Source: Porphyromonas sp. (GTDB lineage: Bacteria > Bacteroidota > Bacteroidia > Bacteroidales > Porphyromonadaceae). From it: a DNA stretch of 50,774 nucleotides. The DNA is taken from contig JASBZK010000013.1 in NCBI GenBank assembly GCA_029983505.1, forward strand, positions 1-50,774, read 5' to 3'. The position numbers and the translations under genes are program-made. The notes beneath the pieces were generated by a model. That model was not told where the DNA came from, searched no databases, and saw only the letters and a program-made list of their open reading frames with translations. Numbering within the stretch: the first letter of the stretch is position 1; each line of letters begins with the position of its first letter. Of this stretch, positions 1 to 8,404 are shown piece after piece.

Positions 1-47
1 CATTCTGCAAAGTTTCCCACTAAAGACCCGGCGTTTTTCGTCTCCCG

Positions 48-68
48 GAGGTCTTTTTCAAAGACCTC
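48..68. other. Short hairpin in the gene-free left edge
   Basis: GAGGTCTTT at 48-56 and AAAGACCTC at 60-68 form a perfect 9-bp inverted repeat with a 3-nt loop. Its arm matches the terminal repeat GAGGTCTTTGCA of the MITE-like element at 18151-18277. No gene is visible in 1-188. Confidence 0.5.
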
Positions 69-93
69 TCCAAGATTTATGTCCTGTACCAAT

Positions 94-150
94 GCAAAAC
101 CGACCCCAAGGTTCTCCCCGCTCACGCTTCGTCCTTGGGGTCGGTTTTGC
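94..150. terminator. Strong bidirectional hairpin downstream of the DUF799 operon
   Basis: A perfect 18-bp inverted repeat (arms 94-111 and 133-150, loop of 21 nt) lies 38 bp beyond the stop of the minus-strand DUF799 gene. Each arm ends in a TTTTGC or GCAAAA run, so it could terminate transcription from either side. The U-tract is short, so termination is inferred from position and stem strength. Confidence 0.55.
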
Positions 151-188
151 TTTCAATGGGGACCTACACCGGTTCCTTTAGTACACGG

Positions 189-884
189 TTAATTAACCGT
201 GATATGGTCAATGACCTTGGGATAAGCCCCGGTCTCTTTGTCTTTTGCAAAATCCTCCCGATACTTGCCGGACGGCAAATCGGAGAGGACGAAGTTATTC
301 GCCTTTCTCGCTGCGTAGATCTCGTCCGTCAATGCCGTTACGAGCATATTTCCGAGAATGTCCCAGATGCCGGCGCCTTGGATAGTGGAAGATTTGTCTA
401 CTGTCAGATCGACTTTCCGATCAAAGAGCACTTGGCTGTCTCTTGTGGACTTGAGGATATACTCTATCTCCACATCTATCTGAGAAAGTACTGCGAGCTT
501 ATTCCATTTCGTGATCTTTGTAAAGAGGACGGCGTCAGCGCCAAAGACATTCGCAAACGGCGCGAGCGACTTGCTGTCAATGAAGTTTTCGGCGTTCGCG
601 GCACTCTCGGACTGGAGGAGATCCATACTGAGGTAGGGAGAGAATACATAGTAACCCCTCTCCATCAGCGGGACGGCGAGGGATGAGTAAAAATACTCCG
701 GAGCTTCTACTACGTTTGTCTGATTGATGGGCGGCATAATCAGGACGGAAGAAGGCGCATATTCGTACATCTTGGGGTAAAGGGCTCCTCTCGTGGCTTT
801 TAGGGATGCGCCGCAAGAGGTAAAAGTCAGGGCAAACGAGAGCAAAAGGAATCCTGACGTCAAGGCTGAGTATACTTTTTTCAT
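189..884 (-). CDS. DUF799 (GNA1162-type) putative lipoprotein
   Basis: This 231-residue protein starts at the ATG at 884, because that start gives a lipoprotein signal (MKKVYSALTS, then a hydrophobic stretch ending in FTSC with Cys24). A longer in-frame start at 962 would add a charged extension that does not look like a signal peptide. The mature part, with SVLIMPPINQT near residue 46 and GADAVLFTKITKW near residue 115, matches the DUF799/GNA1162 family as I know it. It is the last gene of a five-gene minus-strand operon, 16 bp after the DUF4810 gene. CsgG, DUF4810 and DUF799 proteins commonly occur together, which suggests one outer-membrane complex. The molecular function is not established. 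It should be anchored in the outer membrane. Confidence 0.85.
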   Translation of the reverse strand: MKKVYSALTSGFLLLSFALTFTSCGASLKATRGALYPKMYEYAPSSVLIMPPINQTNVVEAPEYFYSSLAVPLMERGYYVFSPYLSMDLLQSESAANAENFIDSKSLAPFANVFGADAVLFTKITKWNKLAVLSQIDVEIEYILKSTRDSQVLFDRKVDLTVDKSSTIQGAGIWDILGNMLVTALTDEIYAARKANNFVLSDLPSGKYREDFAKDKETGAYPKVIDHITVN

Positions 885-900
885 AACGTGACGGGATGTG

Positions 901-1251
901 TTACTTTTGGAGTTGTTTGATAATGCGCCCGATGAACTTCTCGCTTTCCGGGTACAGGGCAATCTCTTTTTCCAGTAGAGCGATTCCCTGTTCTTTCTTG
1001 CCCTGCTTCACAAGCAAGAACCCATACTCGGCACAAATGCCGGGAGGTACGGTCTTCCGTCCGACGTTTTGGCTGTCTATCAGCATTTGATACGTCTCCG
1101 CAAGCTTTGCCTCTGCTTCCGGACTGTGTTTTTTGGAGTACGCGTATGAGATGTCCTCATAGTGTCCCCAGTTGTAGAGCCTTGTGGTTCCACAAGATGA
1201 GAGTAGCAACGAAAGAGTGACCAAGCATCCTATCACAGTGCGTTTATTCAT
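901..1251 (-). CDS. DUF4810 lipoprotein
   Basis: A 116-residue lipoprotein starting at the ATG at 1251; the upstream in-frame start at 1287 would add 12 polar residues ahead of the signal and overlap the previous gene. The signal peptide ends at LLSSC (Cys20), followed by GTTRLYNWGHYE, which is typical of DUF4810. The rest is helical and TPR-like (YGFLLVKQGKKEQGIALLEKE). It lies between the PEGA-like lipoprotein gene (22-bp gap) and the DUF799 gene. Its regular partners are CsgG and DUF799 proteins, so a role in an outer-membrane assembly or secretion complex is inferred. Confidence 0.85.
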   Translation of the reverse strand: MNKRTVIGCLVTLSLLLSSCGTTRLYNWGHYEDISYAYSKKHSPEAEAKLAETYQMLIDSQNVGRKTVPPGICAEYGFLLVKQGKKEQGIALLEKEIALYPESEKFIGRIIKQLQK

Positions 1252-1273
1252 AATTTGCTTTGTATTATGTGGT

Positions 1274-1630
1274 TTATGGTAACACAATAATCTTTGAGGC
1301 TCCGGCCGAAACGAAGATCTCGTCGGAGTAAAGGAGATACCCGTCCAAATCCGTGACGATGACTTGATGCCGACCGGGGTCGATCATCATCCGGACAGCT
1401 GCTTCCCGGACAGCGACGTCACGCCTCTTGGGTCTCACTTCCACAGGCTCATTGTCGTCCACGATGACGCGTACCCATCTATTGACAAAGTCTTTTTTGG
1501 AGCTAAGGACAATCTCCGAGTAATCTCCGCGTCCCCCACTCATCGAGGACGTGGTTCCGCACCCGGTGATAAGGACGCCGATGGAGAGTACGGCTATGGT
1601 GAACAAAATCGAGAGTAGGTTCTTTTTCAT
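1274..1630 (-). CDS. Small lipoprotein with PEGA-like beta domain
   Basis: A 118-residue protein starting MKKNLLSILF, with lipobox ITGC (Cys24) and a Gly/Ser linker (residues 25-36). A beta-rich domain follows, ending in PGRHQVIVTDLDGYLL and a final hydrophobic strand (KIIVLP). The PGxHxVxV plus terminal strand pattern resembles PEGA-type carbohydrate- or surface-binding folds, but I cannot assign it firmly. It lies 58 bp after the CsgG-family gene and 22 bp before the DUF4810 gene, so it is probably an accessory lipoprotein of the same complex. Confidence 0.75.
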   Translation of the reverse strand: MKKNLLSILFTIAVLSIGVLITGCGTTSSMSGGRGDYSEIVLSSKKDFVNRWVRVIVDDNEPVEVRPKRRDVAVREAAVRMMIDPGRHQVIVTDLDGYLLYSDEIFVSAGASKIIVLP

Positions 1631-1688
1631 AGGTATGATTGTGCTATGGTGGGAAATGTACTTGTGTTCTTGTCGTCAGGCAACCCGG

Positions 1689-2639
1689 TTATTCGGACTG
1701 TATGACATAGTCACTGAGGTTGTCTTCCGACAAGGTAAGCCCCTGCACTTCTACGATAGAAAACTCGTTGAGCGGGTCTTCTCCGCCGGTGTAGACTACG
1801 GTAACGGAGCCCACTTTCTTACCGGGAAGCTCCATCATTGCGCCCGTCTGCGGATTTTTTACCTTCTTGCCTTTGGTGAGGACGGCAAAGACATCGCCCA
1901 CAAGCACACCTTGGGAGGGACCTCCGGCTATGACGACACCGTCAGCATCGGCACTGATGAAGTACGTGCGCCAAGGTCTGTCCGAGACCTTCTTTATCAT
2001 ATTCTCCACGAGTTGGTCAAATGCGCCCGAGATGGCTTTGTCGCTCAGGGTTGCGTCGAAGCCGGCTTTATCTCCAAATCCGAGCGTACTTTTGGAGGAC
2101 GTCTCGGCGATGCCCTTGGCTTCGTCCGAAAATATGATCTGCCCTGTGGCGACATCGACCATACGCATGCTCACGCCGGCTTCCACCGCTTGTATTTTCT
2201 CTGCGGTAAAGAGACCTTCTTTGCCGACCGTCTTCCTTCCGAACTCGGTTATAGACCCGAGGATAATGAAGTCGGCACCGATTTTTTGTGATACCGTACC
2301 TGCTTCGACTTCTTTTTCGACCAGGTCAAGATCGTCTCTTTCGAGGAGCAAAAACTTCCCGCTGGAGGCAAGTTTGGACGAGAGTATGTCCAGAGCCTGT
2401 TTGGCCATAGGGTCATTTTCCCTGTCGTAAAAGATGCCTTTCCCGTACTGAGTCTCATTGGAAAAGCGGCCAATAGCCACTTTCCATTTGAGCGCTCTCT
2501 CGGGCGTCGCTTTGATTTGCTGCACCGGAGCAGTCTCAGACCGCATATCGATGACTTCGTTTTGGGCGTAAAGAGAAGGCGTCTGTGTCGCGAAGCCGGC
2601 TATTGCGGCTCCTATAATGAAGATTCTGAGTATGCTCAT
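1689..2639 (-). CDS. CsgG/HfaB-family outer-membrane protein without lipobox
   Basis: A 316-residue protein with a cleavable signal peptide (residues 1-25, ending LYAQ). A CsgG-type core follows: KVAIGRFSNET near residue 53, LLLERDDLDLVEKE near 97, GADFIILGSITEFG near 120, then a region rich in TGQIIFS-type strands. In curli systems CsgG forms the outer-membrane export pore and is a lipoprotein. Here no Cys occurs at the signal cleavage site, so lipidation is not predicted. The C-terminal 80 residues (VLVGDVFAVLTKGKKV and PGKKVGSVTVVYTGGEDPL) form an extra beta domain. No csgA, csgB, csgE or csgF genes are nearby. The cargo is unknown. Confidence 0.85.
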   Translation of the reverse strand: MSILRIFIIGAAIAGFATQTPSLYAQNEVIDMRSETAPVQQIKATPERALKWKVAIGRFSNETQYGKGIFYDRENDPMAKQALDILSSKLASSGKFLLLERDDLDLVEKEVEAGTVSQKIGADFIILGSITEFGRKTVGKEGLFTAEKIQAVEAGVSMRMVDVATGQIIFSDEAKGIAETSSKSTLGFGDKAGFDATLSDKAISGAFDQLVENMIKKVSDRPWRTYFISADADGVVIAGGPSQGVLVGDVFAVLTKGKKVKNPQTGAMMELPGKKVGSVTVVYTGGEDPLNEFSIVEVQGLTLSEDNLSDYVIQSE

Positions 2640-2662
2640 ACTAATTGTATCCCTAACGGGAG

Positions 2663-3201
2663 TTAGAAAAATGCGGTAACCCCGAGTGTCGCTCCAAGGG
2701 TGTTGGCACTGCTCTTAATTTCGTCTACCGGATACTGCTGCCGCAGATACTGCAACCCCAAGTCTATGCCCACATGGTCGTTAAGCATAAGTACGCCTCC
2801 TGCTTCCACGCCTATGCCGAGTCCGCCGACGTTAATGTCTTTAGTCGCTATACCCACGTAGCCGAGACCTAAGCCGACGTACGGTATAAAGCCCCTGCCC
2901 ATATTGATGTAATACGTAAGGGTAGGCATCGCGGCGTACGTCGTTGATTCGAGTCCGGAATGATAGGTCACGAGACCGGTAAGCCCGAGCGAGAGGTTAT
3001 CGACCACGAAAAATCCGAAAGAGGGCTGCAAAGTAAACACCGATTGACTTTCACCGTCGGCAAACGTGTTTTGAAAGGAGATTTGGGAGGCACCCGACAA
3101 GTGGAAGCTCCCTTGGTTTGTTTGAGCTTGTGCGCTATGCGCAGTAGTGAGCGCCCATCCCAAGAGGAGGGCAGAGATGAGAAGGTGTACTGTTTTTTCA
3201 T
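2663..3201 (-). CDS. Small outer-membrane beta-barrel protein; start region frameshifted
   Basis: From 3163 down to 2663 the frame encodes an OmpX/OmpW-like eight-strand barrel: alternating hydrophobic strands such as FTLQPSFGFFVVDNLSLGLTG and FIPYVGLGLGYVG, ending in VTAFF with a C-terminal Phe. The obvious ATG at 3201 is in another frame: it gives MKK, while the downstream frame continues TVHLLISALLLGWALTTAHSAQAQ, an excellent signal peptide core. One extra A in the run of six A bases after the ATG would join them. As read, translation would need the TTG at 3163 or a frameshift. It is the first gene of the five-gene operon, 23 bp before the CsgG-family gene. The ligand or role is unknown. 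Confidence 0.7.
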
Positions 3202-3357
3202 AAGTGGATTCATAGAAAAATAATGTTGTCTCCGGATGAATGTATTTCTACAGGGCAATATTACACATTTATTTTGAACCGCACATCATCGATTCACGTT
3301 TCTTTGACACTTTTGTCCTCTTTCTTCATCATCGGGACCTTAGAAGAATCCTCAAAC

Positions 3358-3441
3358 TTGGTACGTACCGAAGAGATCTTTTCTCCCGTACCTACGGCAA
3401 ACTTTTGCCCGTACCGACGAAAACATTTAGGTCCGTGCAAA
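3358..3441. repeat. 46-bp-period palindrome array A (two units)
   Basis: Two imperfect 38-nt palindromes, 3358-3395 and 3404-3441, are separated by 8 nt. Each has GTACCG at unit position 8; unit 1 has a central AGATCT. The array lies between the divergent beta-barrel and phosphohexomutase genes, 94 bp before the -7 box of the latter. The rest of 3202-3586 holds no gene. Confidence 0.75.
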
Positions 3442-3534
3442 ATTATATCGAGAAAAGTGGGGCAATTTTCTGCACACTCGGGCAAAGGTCTTTCTACTCA
3501 GGGTCTGGGCGTAGAAAGGTTGGCGGGAAATCAT

Positions 3535-3542
3535 TACCTTTG
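3535..3542 (+). promoter_or_regulatory. -7 box of the phosphohexomutase promoter
   Basis: TACCTTTG matches the Bacteroidota -7 consensus TAnnTTTG exactly and lies 44 bp before the ATG at 3587. I see no clear TTTG element 19-21 nt upstream. Confidence 0.6.
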
Positions 3543-3586
3543 TAGAAAGGAAAGAATAACATCATCACCATATATTTAATAAGGCT

Positions 3587-5338
3587 ATGGCTATCTCAGA
3601 AGAATTGCTCCGGAGTGTCCGCGAACGCGCCAAAGCGTGGACGACAGAAGAGTATGACCCCGAAACGCGCAAAGAAGTACAAGCGCTTTTGGACGCAGAA
3701 GACCCCACCGAGCTCGTGGATGCGTTTTATAAGGATCTCGAGTTTGGCACGGGAGGGCTCCGCGGCATTATGGGACCGGGGACCAACCGTATGAATAGGT
3801 ACAACGTCGCAACTGCCACGCAGGGCTTGGCCAACTACGTCAAGCAGGAGTTTCCGGACGAAAAAGAGCTCCGCGTCGCCATCGGCTACGACTGCCGGCA
3901 CCACTCGGAGGAATTTGCGCGCATCGTCGCCGAAGTCTTTGCCGCAAACGGCTTCCACGCGTTCCTCTACTCTGCCCTCAGACCCACGCCGATGGTCTCT
4001 TTTGCCATCCGGGAACTGGGCTGCCAGACCGGCGTGATGATCACCGCCTCCCACAACCCCAAGGAGTACAACGGCTACAAAGCCTACTGGAGTGACGGTG
4101 CCCAAATGATCGCCCCCCACGACAAAAACGTCATCGGCGAAGTCAATAAGATCCGCTCCATCAAGGACGTGAAGCAGGACGGCCCCGACGAAAAAATCAC
4201 CCTCCTCGGCTCCGAGATGGATGATAAGTACATCGCCACCATCCTCGGAACCCGCCTCTCCATCGATTTGGTTAAGAAACACCATGACTTCAAGGTCGTC
4301 TACACGCCGATTCACGGTACCGGAGGGCAAGTAATCCCGCGCCTCTTCCGTGAAGCCGGTTATACCCAAGTCTATACCGTACCCGAGCAGGACGTGGTGA
4401 GCGGCGACTTCCCCACCGTGAAGTCTCCGAATCCCGAAGAGCCCGCCGCGCTTGCCATGGCCATCGCCCGCGCCAAAGAGGTAGGTGCCGAGCTCGTCGT
4501 GGCATCCGACCCGGACGCCGACCGCCTCGGTTCCGCCGTCCGCGACCGCAATGGGGCGTATGTCCTCATCAACGGTAACCAGCAGTGTCTCCTCTACGCC
4601 TACTATGCGATCGAACAGAGACGGCGCGCCGGCACACTCGGCAAAGACCCCTACCTCGTCAAGACCATCGTCACCACCGACCTTATCCGCACAATCGCCG
4701 AGAAGAATAACGTCGAACTCGCCGATACCTATACCGGATTCAAGTGGATCGCCGACGTCATCCGCAAAAACGAAGGCAAGAAAACTTACCTCGGAGGCGG
4801 CGAAGAGAGCTACGGCTACCTGTGGGACTCTTTCGTCAGAGACAAGGACTCCGCTTCCGCCTGCCTTATCCTCTCCGAAATCGCCATTTGGGCAAAAGAA
4901 AAGGGGATGACCATCCTCGATCTTCTCGACGAAATATACCTCGAGTACGGTTACTCCGTAGAGAAAAACATCTCTGTGGTGCGCCCCGGTCGCACTGGCG
5001 CCAAGGAGATCGAAGAGATGATGACCAAGTTCAGAAACGAACCCCTCACCGACCTCGCCGGCAGTCCCGTCACTGAAGTCCTCGACTACTCCAACCTCAA
5101 GGGACGTCTCGTGGATGAGAACGAAGTCTTCACGCTCGATATGCCCACCACGAGCAACGTACTCCAGTACCGCGCCGAAGACGGCACCAAGCTCTCCATC
5201 CGCCCCTCCGGCACGGAGCCGAAGATCAAGTTTTACCTCGAGATCCACGCCAACCCCAAAGATCGCGACGAGCTCGCCAAGGCAAAGACCCGCGCCGATG
5301 AGCGTGTAACCGAGCTCCGGAACCAACTCGGCATCTGA
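3587..5338 (+). CDS. Phospho-sugar mutase (phosphoglucomutase/phosphomannomutase)
   Basis: A 583-residue alpha-D-phosphohexomutase that interconverts 1- and 6-phosphates of glucose or mannose in the cytoplasm, feeding glycogen and surface glycan synthesis. All four signatures are present: the phosphoserine loop TASHNPKEYNGYK with Ser155, the metal loop DPDADR (Asp308, 310, 312), the sugar-binding loop GGGEESYGY (about 403-411), and the phosphate-binding RPSGTEPKIK near residue 545. The length fits the long PGM2-like branch (about 580 residues) rather than the 450-residue phosphoglucosamine mutases. It stands alone with its own -7 box at 3535 and a terminator at 5355. Substrate preference between glucose and mannose cannot be read from sequence. 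Confidence 0.93.
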   Translation: MAISEELLRSVRERAKAWTTEEYDPETRKEVQALLDAEDPTELVDAFYKDLEFGTGGLRGIMGPGTNRMNRYNVATATQGLANYVKQEFPDEKELRVAIGYDCRHHSEEFARIVAEVFAANGFHAFLYSALRPTPMVSFAIRELGCQTGVMITASHNPKEYNGYKAYWSDGAQMIAPHDKNVIGEVNKIRSIKDVKQDGPDEKITLLGSEMDDKYIATILGTRLSIDLVKKHHDFKVVYTPIHGTGGQVIPRLFREAGYTQVYTVPEQDVVSGDFPTVKSPNPEEPAALAMAIARAKEVGAELVVASDPDADRLGSAVRDRNGAYVLINGNQQCLLYAYYAIEQRRRAGTLGKDPYLVKTIVTTDLIRTIAEKNNVELADTYTGFKWIADVIRKNEGKKTYLGGGEESYGYLWDSFVRDKDSASACLILSEIAIWAKEKGMTILDLLDEIYLEYGYSVEKNISVVRPGRTGAKEIEEMMTKFRNEPLTDLAGSPVTEVLDYSNLKGRLVDENEVFTLDMPTTSNVLQYRAEDGTKLSIRPSGTEPKIKFYLEIHANPKDRDELAKAKTRADERVTELRNQLGI

Positions 5339-5354
5339 TCCCTGCAGATAGAAG

Positions 5355-5390
5355 ATGGAGGGCAAAGCAAGAGTTTTGCCCTCCATTTGT
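5355..5390 (+). terminator. Rho-independent terminator after the phosphohexomutase gene
   Basis: A perfect 12-bp inverted repeat (5355-5366 and 5375-5386, 8-nt loop) with GC-rich stem is followed by TTGTATTT. It begins 16 bp after the stop codon. Confidence 0.8.
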
Positions 5391-5425
5391 ATTTAACAAA
5401 CTATCCCCTTTCTCTATACCATTTT

Positions 5426-7240
5426 GTGAAACTCTGCATCGCCGAAAAACCCTCCGTAGCCCGTCAGATTGCCGTCATCCTCGGAGCCGGCGCCTCCCGT
5501 GAGGGCTATTTGGAAGGAAACGGATACCGCGTCACGTGGACGTTCGGACACCTGTGCGAGCTTAAGGCACCGGGCGACTACACCCCCGCGTGGCGCTCTT
5601 GGAGCCTCGTACACCTCCCTATGATGCCGCGCAAATTCGAGATTAAGCTCAAAAGTGATGCCGGTATCGTCAAGCAATTCGGCATCATCAAGAAGCTTAT
5701 GGAGGAGTGTGACGAAGTGATCAACTGCGGGGACGCGGGGCAGGAGGGCGAACTCATACAGCGCTGGGTGATGCAACTGGCGGGCAATACGAAGCCCGTC
5801 AAGCGCCTTTGGCTCTCTTCTATGACCGACGAGGCCATCAAGGAGGCTTTCAGCCACCTCAAAGACGGCTCCGAGTACGACCTCCTGTACTACGCGGGTA
5901 TGACGCGTGCCGCAGGCGACTGGCTCCTCGGTATGAATGCCACCCGCCTCTTTACCGTCAAATACCGCCCCGGTCAGTACGGACAGCCCCTCTCCATCGG
6001 ACGGGTGCAGACCCCCACGCTCGCCCTTATCGTAAATAGGGAGGAGGAAATCGAGCATTTTGTCCCCGAGCCGTATTGGGAGATCAAGACGCTCTACCGG
6101 GGTGTCGTTTTCTCCTCCACCAAGGGACGGTATGCCACCGCGGAGGAAGCTGAGGAAGTAATCCAAAGAATCAAAAACGAAGAGCTTACCGTCACCAAGG
6201 TGACAAAAAAGAAGGGGAAAGAAGGTCCGCCCCGTCTCTTCGACCTCACCTCGCTACAGATAGAGGCAAATAAGAAGCACGGATTCTCCGCCGAAGAGAC
6301 CCTCAGCCTCCTCCAAAGCCTCTACGAAAAGAAGCTCGTCACTTACCCCAGAGTGGACACCACTTATCTGCCGGACGACGTTTACCCCAAAGTCCCCGGC
6401 ATTATGAACGGGCTCTACCCCTATGCCAAGAGCCTCATTGACCCTATCGCGCACCAAAAGATCCGCAAGACGAAGAAGGTTTTTGACGACTCCAAAGTCA
6501 CCGACCACCACGCCATCATCCCCACAGGTGAGCCGGTCAAAGGCATCAGCGGATCCGAGGAGGTCATCTTCGATATGGTGATGAGGCGCTTTATCGCGGC
6601 TTTTTATCCCGATATGCTCTACGAGCAGACGACGGTGATGGCAGACATCGGGGGAATCGAGTTCAAGGCTGCGGGACGAGTGGTGACGGATGAGGGATGG
6701 AGAGCCGTTTTCAAAAACGACCTCTCCCCGTCCGACGAAGAGACAAAGGAAGAAACCCCGGACGAAGAGCGAGAAGGGGAGATGCCGCCTTTTAAGGCAA
6801 AAGAACACGGTCCCCACGTCCCCGACCTCCTTGAGAAGCAAACCCGACCGCCCAGACCCTACACCGAAGCCACGCTCCTTAACGCGATGGAGACGGCAGG
6901 CAAGCTCGTCGAAGACGAAGACCTCAAAGAGGCGCTCAAGCAGAAAGGCATCGGACGTCCCTCCACCCGGGCCGCCATCATCCAGACACTCTTCCGCCGT
7001 AATTATATCCGTAAGGAGCGCAAAAACCTCCATCCCACACCTGTCGGCACGGAGCTTATCCACACCATCAAAAATCCGATCCTTAAAGACGTGCAGCTCA
7101 CAGGCGAATGGGAGTACAAGCTCCGGCTCATAGAGAAAGGGGAGTACAGCCCCGGCGCTTTTGTCCGTGAGCTCGGAGAGATGGTCTCCGCCCTTGTCGT
7201 CGAGGTGATGAGGGACGACGGAGGCAGCGCACTCAGTTAG
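5426..7240 (+). CDS. topB: DNA topoisomerase III
   Basis: A type IA topoisomerase that decatenates DNA. The GTG at 5426 gives VKLCIAEKPSVARQIA, the canonical Toprim N-terminus; the upstream in-frame TTG at 5387 abuts the terminator stem and adds nothing conserved. The product is then 604 residues. The Toprim acidic motif NCGDAGQEGELIQ lies near residue 93. The central domain has GRVQTPTLALIV near 193, and the active-site tyrosine is Tyr307 in VTYPRVDTTYL. GRPSTRAAII near 512 is another family motif. The protein ends without zinc-finger cysteines, so it is a minimal form, a little shorter than E. coli TopB (653 residues). Its last 8 bp overlap the convergent dprA gene. Confidence 0.93.
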   Translation: MKLCIAEKPSVARQIAVILGAGASREGYLEGNGYRVTWTFGHLCELKAPGDYTPAWRSWSLVHLPMMPRKFEIKLKSDAGIVKQFGIIKKLMEECDEVINCGDAGQEGELIQRWVMQLAGNTKPVKRLWLSSMTDEAIKEAFSHLKDGSEYDLLYYAGMTRAAGDWLLGMNATRLFTVKYRPGQYGQPLSIGRVQTPTLALIVNREEEIEHFVPEPYWEIKTLYRGVVFSSTKGRYATAEEAEEVIQRIKNEELTVTKVTKKKGKEGPPRLFDLTSLQIEANKKHGFSAEETLSLLQSLYEKKLVTYPRVDTTYLPDDVYPKVPGIMNGLYPYAKSLIDPIAHQKIRKTKKVFDDSKVTDHHAIIPTGEPVKGISGSEEVIFDMVMRRFIAAFYPDMLYEQTTVMADIGGIEFKAAGRVVTDEGWRAVFKNDLSPSDEETKEETPDEEREGEMPPFKAKEHGPHVPDLLEKQTRPPRPYTEATLLNAMETAGKLVEDEDLKEALKQKGIGRPSTRAAIIQTLFRRNYIRKERKNLHPTPVGTELIHTIKNPILKDVQLTGEWEYKLRLIEKGEYSPGAFVRELGEMVSALVVEVMRDDGGSALS

Positions 7241-8381
7241 GTCGGCGCCTGCCGCGTACGAGGGCGTACTTACCTCCGGGAAGCGACCGGATCCTGCCGT
7301 CCATCTCGAGCGAGAAGAGTGCGCCGGAGAGCTTAGAGACGGGGTCACCCGTTCTTAGAGACAGCTCCCCAAGTGTCATTTCTTCCGCCTGACCGAGAAG
7401 CCTGAGTATCGGGTTGTCCTCCTCCCGGGTATCCTCTTCATCGAAGGGTAAAGGCAGACTTTTCGGCAACTCGTGAGAGAGGCCGAGATCTTCCAGGATA
7501 AAACGGGGATTGAGGGCTATGGCGGCTTTATTTTGGAGTATAAGGTCGTTGCACCCTTCGCTCATCGGGTCGAAGAGCCGTCCCGGGACGGCATAAATGC
7601 TCCGACCGTAATCCAAGGCAAAGGCGGCAGTGGTGAGCGCGCCCCCTCGCGCCGCACTCTCGCCGACGACGAGACCGAGCGAAAGCCCCGCGACAATGCG
7701 GTTGCGGGCGATGAAACGTTGGGGCAGAGCCCGCGTGCCGTACGGGAACTCGGTCACCACGGCGCCCCCGTTCTCAATCATCCGGGAAGCGAGCTGCGTG
7801 TGTGACGCGGGGTAGAGTGTGTCCAATCCGTGAGCCACTACGCCGACGGTACGGAGACCGAAGTCGAGCGCCAACGTGTGCCCGATGGCATCCACGCCGT
7901 ATGCCAGTCCGCTTGCGATGACGAGGTCGGGGCGCTCTTCAGCCCAGCCCCGTATGAGGTAGCGAAGTGCGTCGAGTGCATAGGGTGTATTCTTTCGGGT
8001 GCCTACGACGCCGATCACAGGCGCGTCCGCCGGCAGGTGTCCTTTGACGTAAAGGACGAGAGGGGCATCGGGGCAGTTGTCGAGCGACTCGGGGTACCCT
8101 TCTGTCCCCGAGAAAAGCAGACGGACAGGCTTACCGTCCGCTTCGTCTTTTTCGATATGGGCGACTTGCGCCTCTACGGCTCTCTTTGGCGCATCGCCCG
8201 ATAGGAGCATCCGGACCAAACGGGGACTAACCTCGTACTCGGACTGCATCTCCCGCGGCGAAGTACCGTAGAGCGCGGAGGCGGAACCGAAGCGCTCGAC
8301 AAGTCCCCGACCGGTCACGGGACCGACCCCGTCAGTGAGACTGAGGCGGAGGAGTGCCAGTTCTTCGGAAGTGAGCGTCAT
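7233..8381 (-). CDS. dprA: DNA-processing protein DprA/Smf
   Basis: A 382-residue DprA, the cytoplasmic protein that binds incoming single-stranded DNA and loads RecA during natural transformation. An N-terminal helix-hairpin-helix/SAM-like part (LSLTDGVGPVTGRGLVERFG) precedes the Rossmann-fold core with VVGTRKNTPYALDA, IASGLAYGVDAIGH and GGAVVTEFPYGT. A C-terminal winged-helix part (MTLGELSLRTGDPVSKLSGALFSLEMDG) completes the common DprA layout. It is the last gene of the SPOR-folE-U32-thioesterase-dprA minus-strand operon, 23 bp after the thioesterase gene, and overlaps topB convergently by 8 bp. It implies competence potential, but no other competence gene is in the window. Confidence 0.92.
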   Translation of the reverse strand: MTLTSEELALLRLSLTDGVGPVTGRGLVERFGSASALYGTSPREMQSEYEVSPRLVRMLLSGDAPKRAVEAQVAHIEKDEADGKPVRLLFSGTEGYPESLDNCPDAPLVLYVKGHLPADAPVIGVVGTRKNTPYALDALRYLIRGWAEERPDLVIASGLAYGVDAIGHTLALDFGLRTVGVVAHGLDTLYPASHTQLASRMIENGGAVVTEFPYGTRALPQRFIARNRIVAGLSLGLVVGESAARGGALTTAAFALDYGRSIYAVPGRLFDPMSEGCNDLILQNKAAIALNPRFILEDLGLSHELPKSLPLPFDEEDTREEDNPILRLLGQAEEMTLGELSLRTGDPVSKLSGALFSLEMDGRIRSLPGGKYALVRGRRRPN

Positions 8382-8404
8382 CGGGAAAACCTCGGAGGGA
8401 GGGT

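Noticed and set aside
3596..5386. A 596-codon frame antisense to the phosphohexomutase
   Set aside because: It is an artefact of GC-rich codon use: the sense frame carries all catalytic motifs of the mutase, and the antisense product has none.
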